A stretch of 64,000 nt of DNA, taken from Sulfitobacter aestuariivivens. GTDB taxonomy: Bacteria > Pseudomonadota > Alphaproteobacteria > Rhodobacterales > Rhodobacteraceae. The stretch lies in contig NZ_JACTAG010000001.1 of NCBI RefSeq assembly GCF_014763045.1, forward strand, positions 1,426,001-1,490,000. The letters are read 5' to 3'. The translations under genes and the position numbers were made by a program. Every line of letters begins with the position of its first letter. Positions within the stretch are counted from its first letter, which is position 1. This document shows positions 27,378 through 36,868 of this stretch, one piece after another. The notes below the pieces were generated by a model. The model saw only the letters and a program-made list of their open reading frames with translations. It had not been told where the DNA came from and did not search any database.

Positions 27378-29613
27378 TGCCCCCCTCCGTCTGACCAAGT
27401 GGGATAGCAAACGTGAAACGCGTGCCGTCGCCAATTTCTGCGGCCCAGATGCGACCGTGGTGATCTTCAATTGTCGATCGACAGAGTGACAGACCGATCC
27501 CCATGCCGTCCGACTTGCTGGTTCGGAAAGGCTCAAACAGGTAGGGTAGGATATTCGGGTCGATCCCGGCCCCGGTGTCCTCGATTGAAACCTCAAAATT
27601 CTCGTCGTCGGTAATCTTTGATGTCACTGCAAGTCGCCGCTCCTCCATCCCTTCCATCGCTTCGACGGCGTTTCTGACCAGGTTGAACACCACCTGTTCG
27701 ATCTGAACCTTGTCGGCATAGACCGACGGGGCGTCAGGGCTCAGATGAAGATCAAGGTGAACGCCACCTTGCCTGCTGCTGGTCAGCGCGAGCCTGACGG
27801 CCTGCTCAAGCATATCGTTGCCGTCAAATTCCAGCTTTCGTTCAAAGCCGGGTTTCATCAGGTTTCTAAGGTGGTGGACAATCTGACCCGCGCGTTGGGC
27901 TTCCGTCACAGCACTTTCCATCAGCTCAATCACGCTGTTCTTCTGATCCTCGTCAGGATTCTTGAGCAGAAGTTGAGACGCAGACACATAGTTGCTGATA
28001 GACGTCAGCGGCTGGTTGAGCTCGTGCGCGATTGCTGCCGCGAGCTCCCCAAGCGATGCAGACCGCGCCGTATTAAGAAGTTGGTTCCTGAGGTCCGTTT
28101 GCGCCCGTTCCATCAGGGACGCCGTATCCGCAAGCCGCTGCGCTTTTTTCGACGCAAGCAACGCTCTCAGAGACGGCAGCACAACCGAAAGCGCAAGGTG
28201 GTCGGTTTGGCTGAACGGCTTGCTTTTGGATGCGACGGTCTGTTCCCAACGGCTGAAAGAGGCACGCGGCTCCAGGATCGGCAGTCCGTCCTTGTCAAAT
28301 CCTACGGCCTTTTTTGGCGCGCCCGCCCAGGACACCACATTGTTGAAGCGTTTGCGCCCAAGCACCAGATAGTCATTGCGTTGTGCGTCAAGCGACAGGA
28401 AGGCGCATCCAACCAGGTCATCCCCCATGTTCTGACCAACAACCGCGCTGATATCATCGGTGATAAACACATCGTCATGCGTCTTTTGATGGAGCATCGA
28501 AAGATCGACCTCATCACCTGTCCAGTTGTCAAGCGAATGCCACACCCCGTCGATAAAGGCAGCCAAGGCATCAACCGCAAAATGGTGCGCCAGCTTGGCG
28601 GCCATATCCTGAAGCTCAAATGTTGGCGTTTCGGTATGCGCAAAGGAATAGGCCAGTTCCTGCGTGCGGATGATCTGCCGGTCGCGTTCAGCGCGCAGGA
28701 TGTTTTCCAGCAGAAGCTCTAGAACTTGCGAAGAAAGTTCTGCCGAATGCAGTTCTGTCGCGCTCAGCAGCTTCGGCGTGCTGTGGTGACATACCATCAG
28801 CCCCCAAAGCGTGTCGTCGACAACCAAGGGCAAAACAAGCGTTGCTGCCACCCCCATGTTGCGCAAGTACGTCAGATGTATCGGAGAGACCGCCCGCAGT
28901 TTTGAATAACTCAGATCAAGAGCGGCGCTTGGGACAAGTTGACTGATCGGTGCGTCCACATCTGCAATGATGCGAATGCGATTGAGAAGAAACTGCTTTC
29001 TTGCCGGTTCCGGAATATCAGACGCCGGGTAGTGCAGCCCGAGATAGCGGTCGGACAATTCGGTCTCTTCCGCGATCACTTCGCCGTGCCCGTCCGCGTG
29101 AAACCGATAACACATCACGCGGTCATAGCCTGTCTAACGCCGCAACATCCGCGTCGCGGCCGCCACAAATTCATCGACACTCTCAAGGGTCCGCAGTTCG
29201 CTGATGACATCCCGGCGGGCCTCTATCACGGAGTTCTGGGCTTCAAGATCGTGCAGAAAGAGCTCTACGAAGAATTGTCCATCATCCCGATAGATCTGCG
29301 AGAAAAGCTTTGAGGTTTTGCCGTCAGATCGTTTCACAACAAGTGAGGTCGGTCGCGCCAGTATCTCGCCGGGCCGTTCGGGCGCGTCAACAAGAGCGCT
29401 GTCTATCGATTGCTGTTGGATCAGTATGTCAATCGGTTGTCCAAGCAGGGCATCGATCTGCCATCCAAGTGCCGCGTCCACGTTGTCACTGACGTGCGTG
29501 ATCTTCCGCGTTGCACTGTTCATCACAATCAGTCAACCGAAGGTCTGTATCGCGCCAATCAGGTGCAATTGCTCTTTGTCACAGTTTGTTCTGTCGGGTG
29601 GCGAGTACGTCAT
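27367..29613 (-). pseudogene. Bacteriophytochrome with FixL-like histidine kinase, interrupted by two in-frame stops
   Basis: Read from ATG 29613, a single frame of 748 codons encodes PAS (C11 in TNCDKEQLHLIGAIQTFG), GAF (TGYDRVMCYRFHADG; PASDIPEPAR), PHY with tongue PRASF, then a HisKA/HATPase kinase (H about 530 in AAAIAHELNQPLTSISNY, ATP-lid GMGIGLSLCRS). The frame holds TGA at codon 27 (29533-29535) and TAG at codon 160 (29134-29136), the latter between RMLRR and TGYDRV where relatives have a sense codon. No frameshift is needed. The PAS attachment motif has also drifted from the usual PIHIPG. Internal starts could make a truncated PHY-kinase, but chromophore binding is lost. A sequencing error is possible at one stop, less so at both. 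Confidence 0.85.
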
Positions 29614-29647
29614 GGTCCACGTCGTATGGCAGGGTCAGTGCGTCTTA

Positions 29648-29662
29648 ACCTATCATATAGGT
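29648..29662. promoter_or_regulatory. Inverted repeat upstream of the interrupted phytochrome gene
   Basis: ACCTAT (29648-29653) and ATAGGT (29657-29662) form a perfect 6-bp inverted repeat around CAT, 35-49 bp upstream of the phytochrome ATG. A half-site ACCTAT recurs at 26206-26211 upstream of the intact phytochrome. Could be an operator for a local regulator such as the Crp/Fnr protein; that is inference. Confidence 0.4.
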
Positions 29663-29875
29663 AATAAACACTTAGTCCCGAGAAAGCCATCCGCAACGAG
29701 AAAATGGGTTATTGAGCGACGGGTTGAGTGAATAAGCGTTTATTATCAGACGGTACAGTCATTTCCGAACCTCTGCCGGCGTTATGAGGATCAAAGAACA
29801 GCACGCACATTTCGACGGTTCGTTAGGTACTCGACGCCAATCGCCGGGCCGCCTTGCTTCTCGTAAATTAGGGTC

Positions 29876-30646
29876 ATGAAAAGGCATATCGAGGCCCCAG
29901 TGACGCCCGGACCAGAAACATCTCGTGAGACCCGCCAAGCGCCGGGCGCGGAAGATATCGTGATCACAAGGGGGCCGCGCGCAAGGCAGACGCCCGATGT
30001 TTCGCCGCTGTACCGCTTGGCGCAAAAGGACCGGGACTGGCTTCTGAGCCAGCAGCACGTCCGGCGCATCCTGATCGATGGCGAAAACCTGAACACCATC
30101 CAGAATGCGTCGGGGATGGTTTATCTGATCGAAACCGGCTGGCTGGCAGAATGCGAGTTCCTGCGGAATGGCCGCCGGCAGATCCTTGATTTCTACCTGC
30201 CGGGCGATCTGATCGTGTCCTCGGACAAATTCTCCGATCTGCGGGGAAGATGCATCGAATCCATCGGGCCCGCCTCCGTTCTGGTGTTTGATGTCTCTGC
30301 GGCGCAGCCTGACCCGCGACTGGAGAACATCGAAAAGCAGGTTTTGACCTTGCGGGCAGAGGCGTTTGGCAACCTCCTCGTCAACGTCGGGCGCAGAAGT
30401 GCAATGTCACGTCTGGCCCATTTCCTGCTGCGCACTGACGCAAAACTGCGCGTGCGACCTGATGGAGATGAGAGCATCACCGTACCCTCTTTCGTGACCC
30501 AATCGGACATTGCTGATCACCTTGGCATCTCAACCGTTCACACCAACAAAACACTGGCCAAACTCCGGCAAGCGGGCTTCGTCTCTCAACCTGGTCAGGC
30601 GATAGCGCTCCTCTCTCGCGAGCGCTTGGAACAACTGCGCGAATGA
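29876..30646 (+). CDS. Crp/Fnr family transcriptional regulator
   Basis: A 256-residue regulator. A non-conserved N-terminal extension of about 40 residues precedes a cyclic-nucleotide-binding-type beta barrel (NASGMVYLIETGWLAECEFL, RQILDFYLPGDLIVSS). The C-terminal winged HTH is clear (VPSFVTQSDIADHLGISTVH, NKTLAKLRQAGFV). The four-cysteine [4Fe-4S] ligand set of Fnr is absent, and the cAMP-binding Arg/Ser pair of Crp is not evident, so the signal is unknown. It is divergent from the phytochrome pseudogene, with 262 bp between starts. Such Crp-like proteins are frequent neighbours of alphaproteobacterial phytochromes. Confidence 0.88.
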   Translation: MKRHIEAPVTPGPETSRETRQAPGAEDIVITRGPRARQTPDVSPLYRLAQKDRDWLLSQQHVRRILIDGENLNTIQNASGMVYLIETGWLAECEFLRNGRRQILDFYLPGDLIVSSDKFSDLRGRCIESIGPASVLVFDVSAAQPDPRLENIEKQVLTLRAEAFGNLLVNVGRRSAMSRLAHFLLRTDAKLRVRPDGDESITVPSFVTQSDIADHLGISTVHTNKTLAKLRQAGFVSQPGQAIALLSRERLEQLRE

Positions 30647-30900
30647 CTTGAACGCATCTTCACTCAGGTGCGACCAAGGCCGCTATTTGGACGCGTCTGC
30701 CTTGTGGGGAATTCTTCACTCTGTCGTCTTGTACGACAAAACGCCGCGACGTTAACCTGACGAGCACGCCAATCGACATCCAGTCCGTCACCCCGAGACC
30801 CCATTTCCCTAACCTATCATGCCAAGCGCCCGACCGTTCTGCATCGCGCCAATGAACAGAAAACAGCTGTGACGGGCCCACCGTCAGGCTGGTCGAAAAT

Positions 30901-31695
30901 TCAGCGTAGTTGGCGCTCATAGATCAGCTCGCTCAGATCATTCAGGATCCGGTATAGGATCGGCCTGAGCCGGGCGGCCTTATCCTCTCGGTAGATCCAC
31001 GGCGGAGTTTCATCCAGGTAGGTTGACTGGGCCAGTTCCATTTGAATGGCGTGAATGTTTTCTTCAGGTCGCCCGTAGTGGCGGGTCGTGAAGCCACCCT
31101 TGAAACGTCCGTTCAGAACGCAGGAATAGGATGTGGCCGCGCGGCACCTTGTGTGCACAGATTTTTCCACAGACGCCGCGCAGCTTCTGGATGAATTGGT
31201 GCCTATGTTGAAGTCCGGCAGGGTATCGTCAAAGAGATAGGGTATAACCGACCGAATGGAGTGGCAATCGTACAAGATCGCGACACCATATTTGTCCCGC
31301 ACGCGCTCCAGCTCGGCGGCTAGGGCGGCATGATAGGGTTGATGATAAAGCGCCTTGCGCCGGGCGATTTCGCGGTCATCCGGTTCCTTGCCATCGTGAT
31401 AGATCGCATCTCCGTCGAAATCCGTCAGCGGACAAAGCCCGGTTGTGTTCAATCCAGGATAAAGGCTGACATCATCCGGTGCCCGATTGACGTCGATGAC
31501 ATATCGATGGATAGGTGTTCTGACACGTGTCAGATCAAGCCCCAGATCGCTGTAAAGTTGGTGAATATGCCAGTCGGTGTCCGCCATCGCCCGGCCGGTG
31601 TCGTTCAGACAGGCGCTGACATCAGAGGGAATATCGGTGCCGGTGTGCGGCAGCCCCAGAACAATCGGGCTGTTGCCTTGCGTCACTTCGATCAC
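30901..31695 (-). CDS. hutG: N-formylglutamate amidohydrolase
   Basis: A 264-residue hydrolase that releases glutamate and formate from N-formyl-L-glutamate in histidine degradation. Family features: VLGLPHTGTDIP near the N-terminus, ADTDWHIHQLY, RYVIDVNRAPDD, AILYDCHSIRSV and the C-terminal GGFTTRHYGRP. Length matches HutG deformylases. The start is GTG at 31695 with GGGGAG 8 nt upstream. No other hut gene is nearby, so the function could be in general N-formyl amino acid hydrolysis. The 254-bp region downstream (30647-30900) shows no gene. Confidence 0.9.
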   Translation of the reverse strand: MIEVTQGNSPIVLGLPHTGTDIPSDVSACLNDTGRAMADTDWHIHQLYSDLGLDLTRVRTPIHRYVIDVNRAPDDVSLYPGLNTTGLCPLTDFDGDAIYHDGKEPDDREIARRKALYHQPYHAALAAELERVRDKYGVAILYDCHSIRSVIPYLFDDTLPDFNIGTNSSRSCAASVEKSVHTRCRAATSYSCVLNGRFKGGFTTRHYGRPEENIHAIQMELAQSTYLDETPPWIYREDKAARLRPILYRILNDLSELIYERQLR

Positions 31696-31862
31696 ACGAT
31701 CAGCTCCCCTCTCATCCCTGCACCCCTACGGACGGATCCGCCAGCCACAGCTTGCCATGTTTGCCGAAGCGGCACCAGCAGCCCAGAACCGCACCATCAA
31801 TCCTTGCGCGAACGACAAGTGAAACGCACCTGATCCGCCAGACTAGCCCGCAGCAGACCGGA

Positions 31863-34124
31863 TCAGTTCTGATGTTGCCCACGCACGTAATCCATCACGG
31901 CGCTCCGCACCGACATCTCTCCTCGCTGGCGGGCGTCTTCGATGACCTTGCGCACTTCATCAAGGTTGCAACGGCGCAAAAGGCTTTTCACCGGCCCGAT
32001 GGACGCCGGTCGCATCGAAAGCGAGCGAAAACCCATCGCCGCAAAGCACAGCGCTTCGACAGGCCGCCCTGCATCCTCACCGCAAAACGACAGGTCCGTG
32101 TTCGTCTCAGCGCAGCGGGCCACAATGCCCTCAAGGAAAGTCAGAAAACTGACATTCAGCGTGTCATACCGGCGGCGCACACGTTCATTTTCGCGATCCG
32201 CCGCAAAGAAGAATTGCTTGAGGTCATTGCCCCCCACCGACAGAAACTCGACCTCTTCGAAAAAGACCTGGGGCGCGAACGCAAGGCTCGGTGTTTCCAG
32301 CATCGCCCCGATTTCGATCCGTTCCGGCAGCACATGGCCCAGACGTTCCTCCCGGGCGCGGGTCTTGTCCACCTCTGCCCGCGCGGCGCGAAATTCCTCA
32401 AGCTGGGCGATAAACGGAAACATGATCGTCAAAGGTCGCCCTGCCGCCGCCCGCATCAACGCCTGCAACTGCATCCGCATGATGCCCGGTTTATCTAGCC
32501 CCACGCGGATCGCCCGCCACCCCATTGCAGGGTTGGGTTCATCCGCAGGCTTCATATAGGGCAGCACCTTGTCAGACCCTATATCGAGCGTGCGAAACAC
32601 CACTCTCTTGCCGTCGGCGGCATCCAACACTCGCGCGTAAAGCGCTGAAAGGTCAGACCTTTTAGGCATTTGGTTGCGCACGAGAAACTGCAGTTCCGTC
32701 CGGAAAAGCCCGACACCTTCCGCGCCAGAGCCCTTAAGCGACGGCAGATCAGCCATCAGGCCCGCGTTCATGTGCAACGATACGATGCTGCCGCAGCGCG
32801 CCTGTGCCGGTTCATCCCGGATAGACGCATAGCGTTCCTGAGCAGCGGCATGCATTGCGATCTTGTCGCGAAAGGCCGTGGCCACCGTGTCGTCCGGCCG
32901 CAGGTGTACGATCCCCTGCTCGCCGTCCACCATGATGTGATCGCCATTGAGCGCCTCATTCGTCACGCGCCCCGCATTCACGATCAGCGGTATCGCCAGC
33001 GCACGTGCCACGATTGCGGCATGCGAGCCGACTGATCCACCCTCCAGCACGATCCCCTTCAGGCTGCGCCCGTAATCCAGCAATTCGGCAGGGCCGATAT
33101 TGCGGGCCACCAGGATCGGATCAGAGGGCAGTTCTGCCCCGGTATCCGCCCCCTGCCCTGTCAGGATCCGCAGCAACCGATTTGACAGATCATCAAGATC
33201 TGACAGGCGTTCGCGCAGATATCCGTCTGTCGACTGGCTCATCCGGGCGCGGGCAAGCGATTGTTCCTTTTCAACGGCCGCCTCTGCCGACAAGCCGCTT
33301 TTGATGTCCTCGCACATCCGCCGCATCCAGCCCTTGGAGTTGGCAAACATCCGGTAGGCCTCGATCACCTGCTGCTGGTCCTTGTCGCCCTGCGCCATGG
33401 TCAGCATCTGATCGACAGAGATGCGCAACTGATCCACCGCCTCGGTCAGGCGCTGCTCTTCCACCGCAGGATCGTCCGCAATCGGGTTCGACACGACAAC
33501 TCGGGGCTCATGCAGCCAGACATGGCCCTCGGCCACACCTTCCTGACCCACGACACCGCGCACCAGGACCGGTTGCGAGTGCCGGGCAGACATCGCGGCC
33601 CCCTCACCCACAAACGCCCCAAGCTCAGTCATCTCGGCCACAACCATTGCGACCACTTCCAGCGCATAGATCTCATCGGCTGAGAATTCGCGTGCAGACT
33701 TCGACTGCACCACCAGGACGCCCAGTTTTTCACCCACGCGCTGGATCGGCACGCCCAGAAAGCTGGAAAAAATCTCTTCACCCGTCTCCGGCATATAGCG
33801 AAATCCGGGATACTGCGGCGCATCGGGCGTGTTGATGACCTGCCCGCGCTTGGCGACACGACCCACAAGCCCCTCGCCCATCTTCATCCGGGTCTGGTGC
33901 ACCGCATCCGGGTTCAGGCCCCGCGTTGCACAAAGCTCAAGTGTTTCGTCGTCGCGAAACAGATAGATCGAACAGACCTCGCAGCCCATCGATGTGGCAA
34001 TAAGGTCCGTGATCTTGTCAAGACGGGCCTGACCCGCCTCGTCGTGGGCCATCGCGTCACGCAAACGGCCCAAAAGCTTGCGGCTCTCTGTTTCATAACG
34101 CTCTGCCATGATGGCTGCTGTCAC
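31863..34124 (-). CDS. ptsP: Phosphoenolpyruvate--protein phosphotransferase PtsP (EI-Ntr)
   Basis: A 753-residue cytoplasmic kinase at the head of the nitrogen phosphotransferase chain (PtsP to NPr to EIIA-Ntr). Residues 15-165 are a GAF domain (CEVCSIYLFRDDETLELCAT). The EI part follows: a linker domain, the phospho-His swivel domain with GGSVGSHAAIVARALAIPL (His about 368), and the PEP-binding barrel with LFRTELQFLV and EIGAMLETPSLAF. Start is a GTG (MTAAIMAERYE) with AGGA 5 nt upstream; ATG at 34109 is an alternative. Adjacency to lysC is conserved in Rhodobacterales. Confidence 0.95.
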   Translation of the reverse strand: MTAAIMAERYETESRKLLGRLRDAMAHDEAGQARLDKITDLIATSMGCEVCSIYLFRDDETLELCATRGLNPDAVHQTRMKMGEGLVGRVAKRGQVINTPDAPQYPGFRYMPETGEEIFSSFLGVPIQRVGEKLGVLVVQSKSAREFSADEIYALEVVAMVVAEMTELGAFVGEGAAMSARHSQPVLVRGVVGQEGVAEGHVWLHEPRVVVSNPIADDPAVEEQRLTEAVDQLRISVDQMLTMAQGDKDQQQVIEAYRMFANSKGWMRRMCEDIKSGLSAEAAVEKEQSLARARMSQSTDGYLRERLSDLDDLSNRLLRILTGQGADTGAELPSDPILVARNIGPAELLDYGRSLKGIVLEGGSVGSHAAIVARALAIPLIVNAGRVTNEALNGDHIMVDGEQGIVHLRPDDTVATAFRDKIAMHAAAQERYASIRDEPAQARCGSIVSLHMNAGLMADLPSLKGSGAEGVGLFRTELQFLVRNQMPKRSDLSALYARVLDAADGKRVVFRTLDIGSDKVLPYMKPADEPNPAMGWRAIRVGLDKPGIMRMQLQALMRAAAGRPLTIMFPFIAQLEEFRAARAEVDKTRAREERLGHVLPERIEIGAMLETPSLAFAPQVFFEEVEFLSVGGNDLKQFFFAADRENERVRRRYDTLNVSFLTFLEGIVARCAETNTDLSFCGEDAGRPVEALCFAAMGFRSLSMRPASIGPVKSLLRRCNLDEVRKVIEDARQRGEMSVRSAVMDYVRGQHQN

Positions 34125-34305
34125 TTATCCTGCGATCCCGCCCCGGCGGCGGTCAAAAAACAGCTTAGACCACAAGCTTTGCCGGAACAAAACGTGTATT
34201 GCGCGGACCTGTGATCTTTTCTCCCGTCTTGCGTGTCCCTTGCCTGTTCAGACCCGCATAAGAACGTGAAGGCGATGAGGCTTCCAAGACTGTATTGATC
34301 GGTGC

Positions 34306-35544
34306 CTAGGCCGCCTTGTCGAGCTCGAAAGCATCATGCAGCGCCTGCACGGCCAACTCCATGTACTTGCGGTTGATCAGGACTGATATCTTGATCTCCG
34401 ACGTGGTGATGACCTGAATGTTGATCCCTTCATTCGACAGAACGTCGAACATCTTGGCGGCAACACCGGTGTGGCTGCGCATGCCGATACCCACAACCGA
34501 CACCTTGGCCACATCCTTGTCCGCAATCAGATCGTGGAAGTTGATCGTCCCGTCGGCCTTGGCCTCTGCCATCGCCTTTTCCGCTCGGGCCACCTGATCG
34601 ACAGGGCAGGACCATGTCATGTCCGTACGCCCTTCTTCAGAGATGTTCTGCACGATCATGTCGACGTTCACACCCCCATCGCTGAGCGCGCCGAAAATGG
34701 CCGCGGCGATGCCGGGGCGGTCAGCAACACTGACCAGCGTCATCTTGGCCTCATCGCGTGAAAAGGCCACACCGGCCACGACATTGCTTTCCATGATTTC
34801 CTCCTCATCGCACACCAGCGTGCCCGCATCGTCCGATTGTTCTTCGAAACTCGACAAGACTCGCAGCTTGACCTTATAGCGCATCGCCAGCTCAACCGAA
34901 CGCGTCTGCAACACCTTCGCCCCAAGCGAGGCAAGTTCCAGCATCTCTTCGAACGCAATCTTGTCGAGCTTGCGCGCCTTGGCGCTGACACGCGGGTCGG
35001 TCGTATAAACGCCATCAACATCGGTGTAGATATCGCACCGCTCGGCCTCAAAAGCGGCGGCAAAGGCCACTGCGGTTGTATCAGACCCGCCCCGCCCCAG
35101 CGTCGTGATACGGCCCTCGGGGCTCACGCCCTGAAAACCCGCCACCACAGCCACCTTCATACCTTCGGCAAATTTCGCGTTGATGTTCTGCGGGGGAATA
35201 TCCTCGATCCGCGCCGCCGAATGCGCCGACGTCGTCTGCACCGGCACCTGCCAGCCCTGCCAGCTGCGCGCCGGCACATCCATCTCCTGCAAGGTCAGCG
35301 CCATCAGCCCGGCCGTCACATTCTCTCCTGAGCTGACAACCGCATCATACTCGCGCGCATCATAGAGCGGCGAGGTCTCACCGACCCACCCCACCAACTC
35401 ATTGGTCTTGCCCGACATGGCGGAAACGATGACGATCACGTCATAGCCCTTGGCCACTTCCACGCCCACGCGCTTTGCCGCGCGGCGGATCCGGTCCAAT
35501 GTGGCCACCGACGTGCCACCAAATTTCATTACCAGAATAGGCAT
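34306..35544 (-). CDS. lysC: Aspartate kinase
   Basis: A 412-residue enzyme that phosphorylates aspartate at the entry of the lysine, threonine, methionine and diaminopimelate pathways. The kinase domain starts VMKFGGTSVATLDRI and contains SSGENVTAGLMAL and TLGRGGSDTTAVAFAAAF. Two ACT domains follow (VSVADRPGIAAAIFGALSDG; VSVVGIGMRSHTGVAAKMF), which normally bind lysine or threonine for feedback inhibition. A longer frame reaches 35574, but ATG 35544 (MPILVMKFGG) matches relatives and follows GAGGG. It is upstream of ptsP with a 180-bp gap. Confidence 0.96.
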   Translation of the reverse strand: MPILVMKFGGTSVATLDRIRRAAKRVGVEVAKGYDVIVIVSAMSGKTNELVGWVGETSPLYDAREYDAVVSSGENVTAGLMALTLQEMDVPARSWQGWQVPVQTTSAHSAARIEDIPPQNINAKFAEGMKVAVVAGFQGVSPEGRITTLGRGGSDTTAVAFAAAFEAERCDIYTDVDGVYTTDPRVSAKARKLDKIAFEEMLELASLGAKVLQTRSVELAMRYKVKLRVLSSFEEQSDDAGTLVCDEEEIMESNVVAGVAFSRDEAKMTLVSVADRPGIAAAIFGALSDGGVNVDMIVQNISEEGRTDMTWSCPVDQVARAEKAMAEAKADGTINFHDLIADKDVAKVSVVGIGMRSHTGVAAKMFDVLSNEGINIQVITTSEIKISVLINRKYMELAVQALHDAFELDKAA

Positions 35545-35710
35545 CAACCCTCGCCCTTTGCAGTCCCGGGCCATTTACGCCGCCCCATGGACAAGAACAA
35601 GCCCCGGCATCTTCTGGCCTTAAATATCCCAGAGCGCGAGATTGGTATCGCACCCGACTTGGCGAAGCCAAAATCAATAGAACAGCTTGCGGCAAAGCCG
35701 CTCAATGCTG

Positions 35711-36355
35711 TCAAAACGCGTGTGCGCGCCCGTCCCAGGTCTCGAAACACCCGGTTGTCGCAATCGACAGATGATCAAACCGCGCGACCAACCCGCGCAC
35801 CGCGTCATCAACCGTGATATCTGCAGTCTTTCCGCCCATATCCGTCTGCACCCAGCCGGGATGATAGATGCCAACGGCAATTGCGTCGGTCTTGAGATCG
35901 CTCGCAAGGTTGCGACCCAGATTGAGCACCGCGGCCTTGGACGCCCGATAGATATAGCTGCCTCCCGGCGCATGGGTCGAAGAGGCCATCTGCGACGAAA
36001 TAATGGCGATCTTCGCACCCGGTGCCGCGCGCAAATTCGGCAGCAGCGTCTGGATCGTCAGGAAAACGCCCGTCACGTTGGCCGCAAAGGTCTGTGCCCA
36101 AAGATCCGCACCATAACCATCCTCCAGCGCATGGCCCTTATCAAGGTAAACCCCGGCATTGCAGATCAGCAGATCAATCGCCCGCCCGTCCAGCGCGGCG
36201 GCCATCTTGGCATGGCTGTCAGGGCGGGTCACGTCCAGCTGCACCGGTGCGGCAACCGACCGTCCGGTGCCGATCACCTCTTGCCCGCGCGCACTGTAGG
36301 CGGCGGCAAGTCCCGCCCCGATGCCCCGGCTGGCACCTGTAATCAGGATGGTCAT
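35711..36355 (-). CDS. Short-chain dehydrogenase/reductase (SDR)
   Basis: A 214-residue classical-like SDR. The cofactor motif is TGASRGIGAGLAAAY (TGxxxGIG), followed by NAGVYLD (NNAG-type). The catalytic Ser lies in IIISSQMAS and the YxxxK is YRASKAA, all present. Slightly shorter than the usual 250 residues; it resembles C-factor-like SDRs. Substrate is unknown. AGGGAG precedes ATG 36355. It lies in the same orientation just upstream of lysC but with 166 bp between them. Confidence 0.9.
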   Translation of the reverse strand: MTILITGASRGIGAGLAAAYSARGQEVIGTGRSVAAPVQLDVTRPDSHAKMAAALDGRAIDLLICNAGVYLDKGHALEDGYGADLWAQTFAANVTGVFLTIQTLLPNLRAAPGAKIAIISSQMASSTHAPGGSYIYRASKAAVLNLGRNLASDLKTDAIAVGIYHPGWVQTDMGGKTADITVDDAVRGLVARFDHLSIATTGCFETWDGRAHAF

Positions 36356-36374
36356 GGGGGCTCCCTCGCGTGCC

Positions 36375-36803
36375 TCAGCTCAGTTTCTGTTTGGGTCGAA
36401 ACGGCAGGGGCATCACCGGCACGCCGTCCTCTGCCAGCGCCTTGGCCTGATCCAGCCGCGCCTCGCCATAGATCGATCGTTCGGGCACCGTGCCTTCATG
36501 CATTGCACGCGCCTGCGAGGCGAAATCCTTGCCCACGTAGTCTGAATTCGCTTCGACTTTTTTGCGCAGGGCCTCGACCGCCTTTTCCACATCCGAATGG
36601 GGCTTTGACAAAACGGGGACAGGGGCATCGGCATCATCAGATGTTGCCACGCGGGGGGCCATCAGAGATTTGGCGACCTTGAGTGATCCGCAAACGGCAC
36701 AATTCAGATGTCCCGCCTTTTCCAGCGCTTCAAAGGCAGACGAAGACTGAAACCAGCTGTCAAAGCTGTGCCCTTCGTCGCATTTCAAGGTGTAACTGAT
36801 CAT
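36375..36803 (-). CDS. DUF1178 family protein
   Basis: A 142-residue conserved protein. The start MISYTLKCDEGHSFDSWF and the zinc-ribbon-like CAVCGSLKVAKSLMAP are typical of DUF1178. Cys18-type and CxxC residues suggest metal binding. The C-terminal half is a charged helix ending in a conserved LPFRPKQK tail. Function is not known. It ends 20 bp before the SDR gene start and may be cotranscribed with it. Confidence 0.88.
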   Translation of the reverse strand: MISYTLKCDEGHSFDSWFQSSSAFEALEKAGHLNCAVCGSLKVAKSLMAPRVATSDDADAPVPVLSKPHSDVEKAVEALRKKVEANSDYVGKDFASQARAMHEGTVPERSIYGEARLDQAKALAEDGVPVMPLPFRPKQKLS

Positions 36804-36868
36804 GGCGCGTGTCGCGTCCTGGCTTGCAAAAGTTCGTATGTGTTACATGGGGCGCAGCGCAAGGTGCG

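Noticed and set aside
27745-28722. 325-codon plus-strand ORF
   Set aside because: Antisense to the phytochrome-kinase; very basic, no domain.
27367-29118. Intact 583-residue histidine kinase gene starting at 29118
   Set aside because: It begins in the middle of the GAF domain; the upstream frame is continuous phytochrome sequence broken only by stop codons.
29134-29535. Programmed readthrough (selenocysteine or pyrrolysine) at the two phytochrome stops
   Set aside because: One stop is TGA and one is TAG, no SECIS-like hairpin follows the TGA, and phytochromes have no such residues at these places; decay or sequencing error is simpler.
30660-30920. 86-codon minus-strand ORF overlapping the end of hutG
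   Set aside because: Overlaps hutG, no start signal and no family resemblance.
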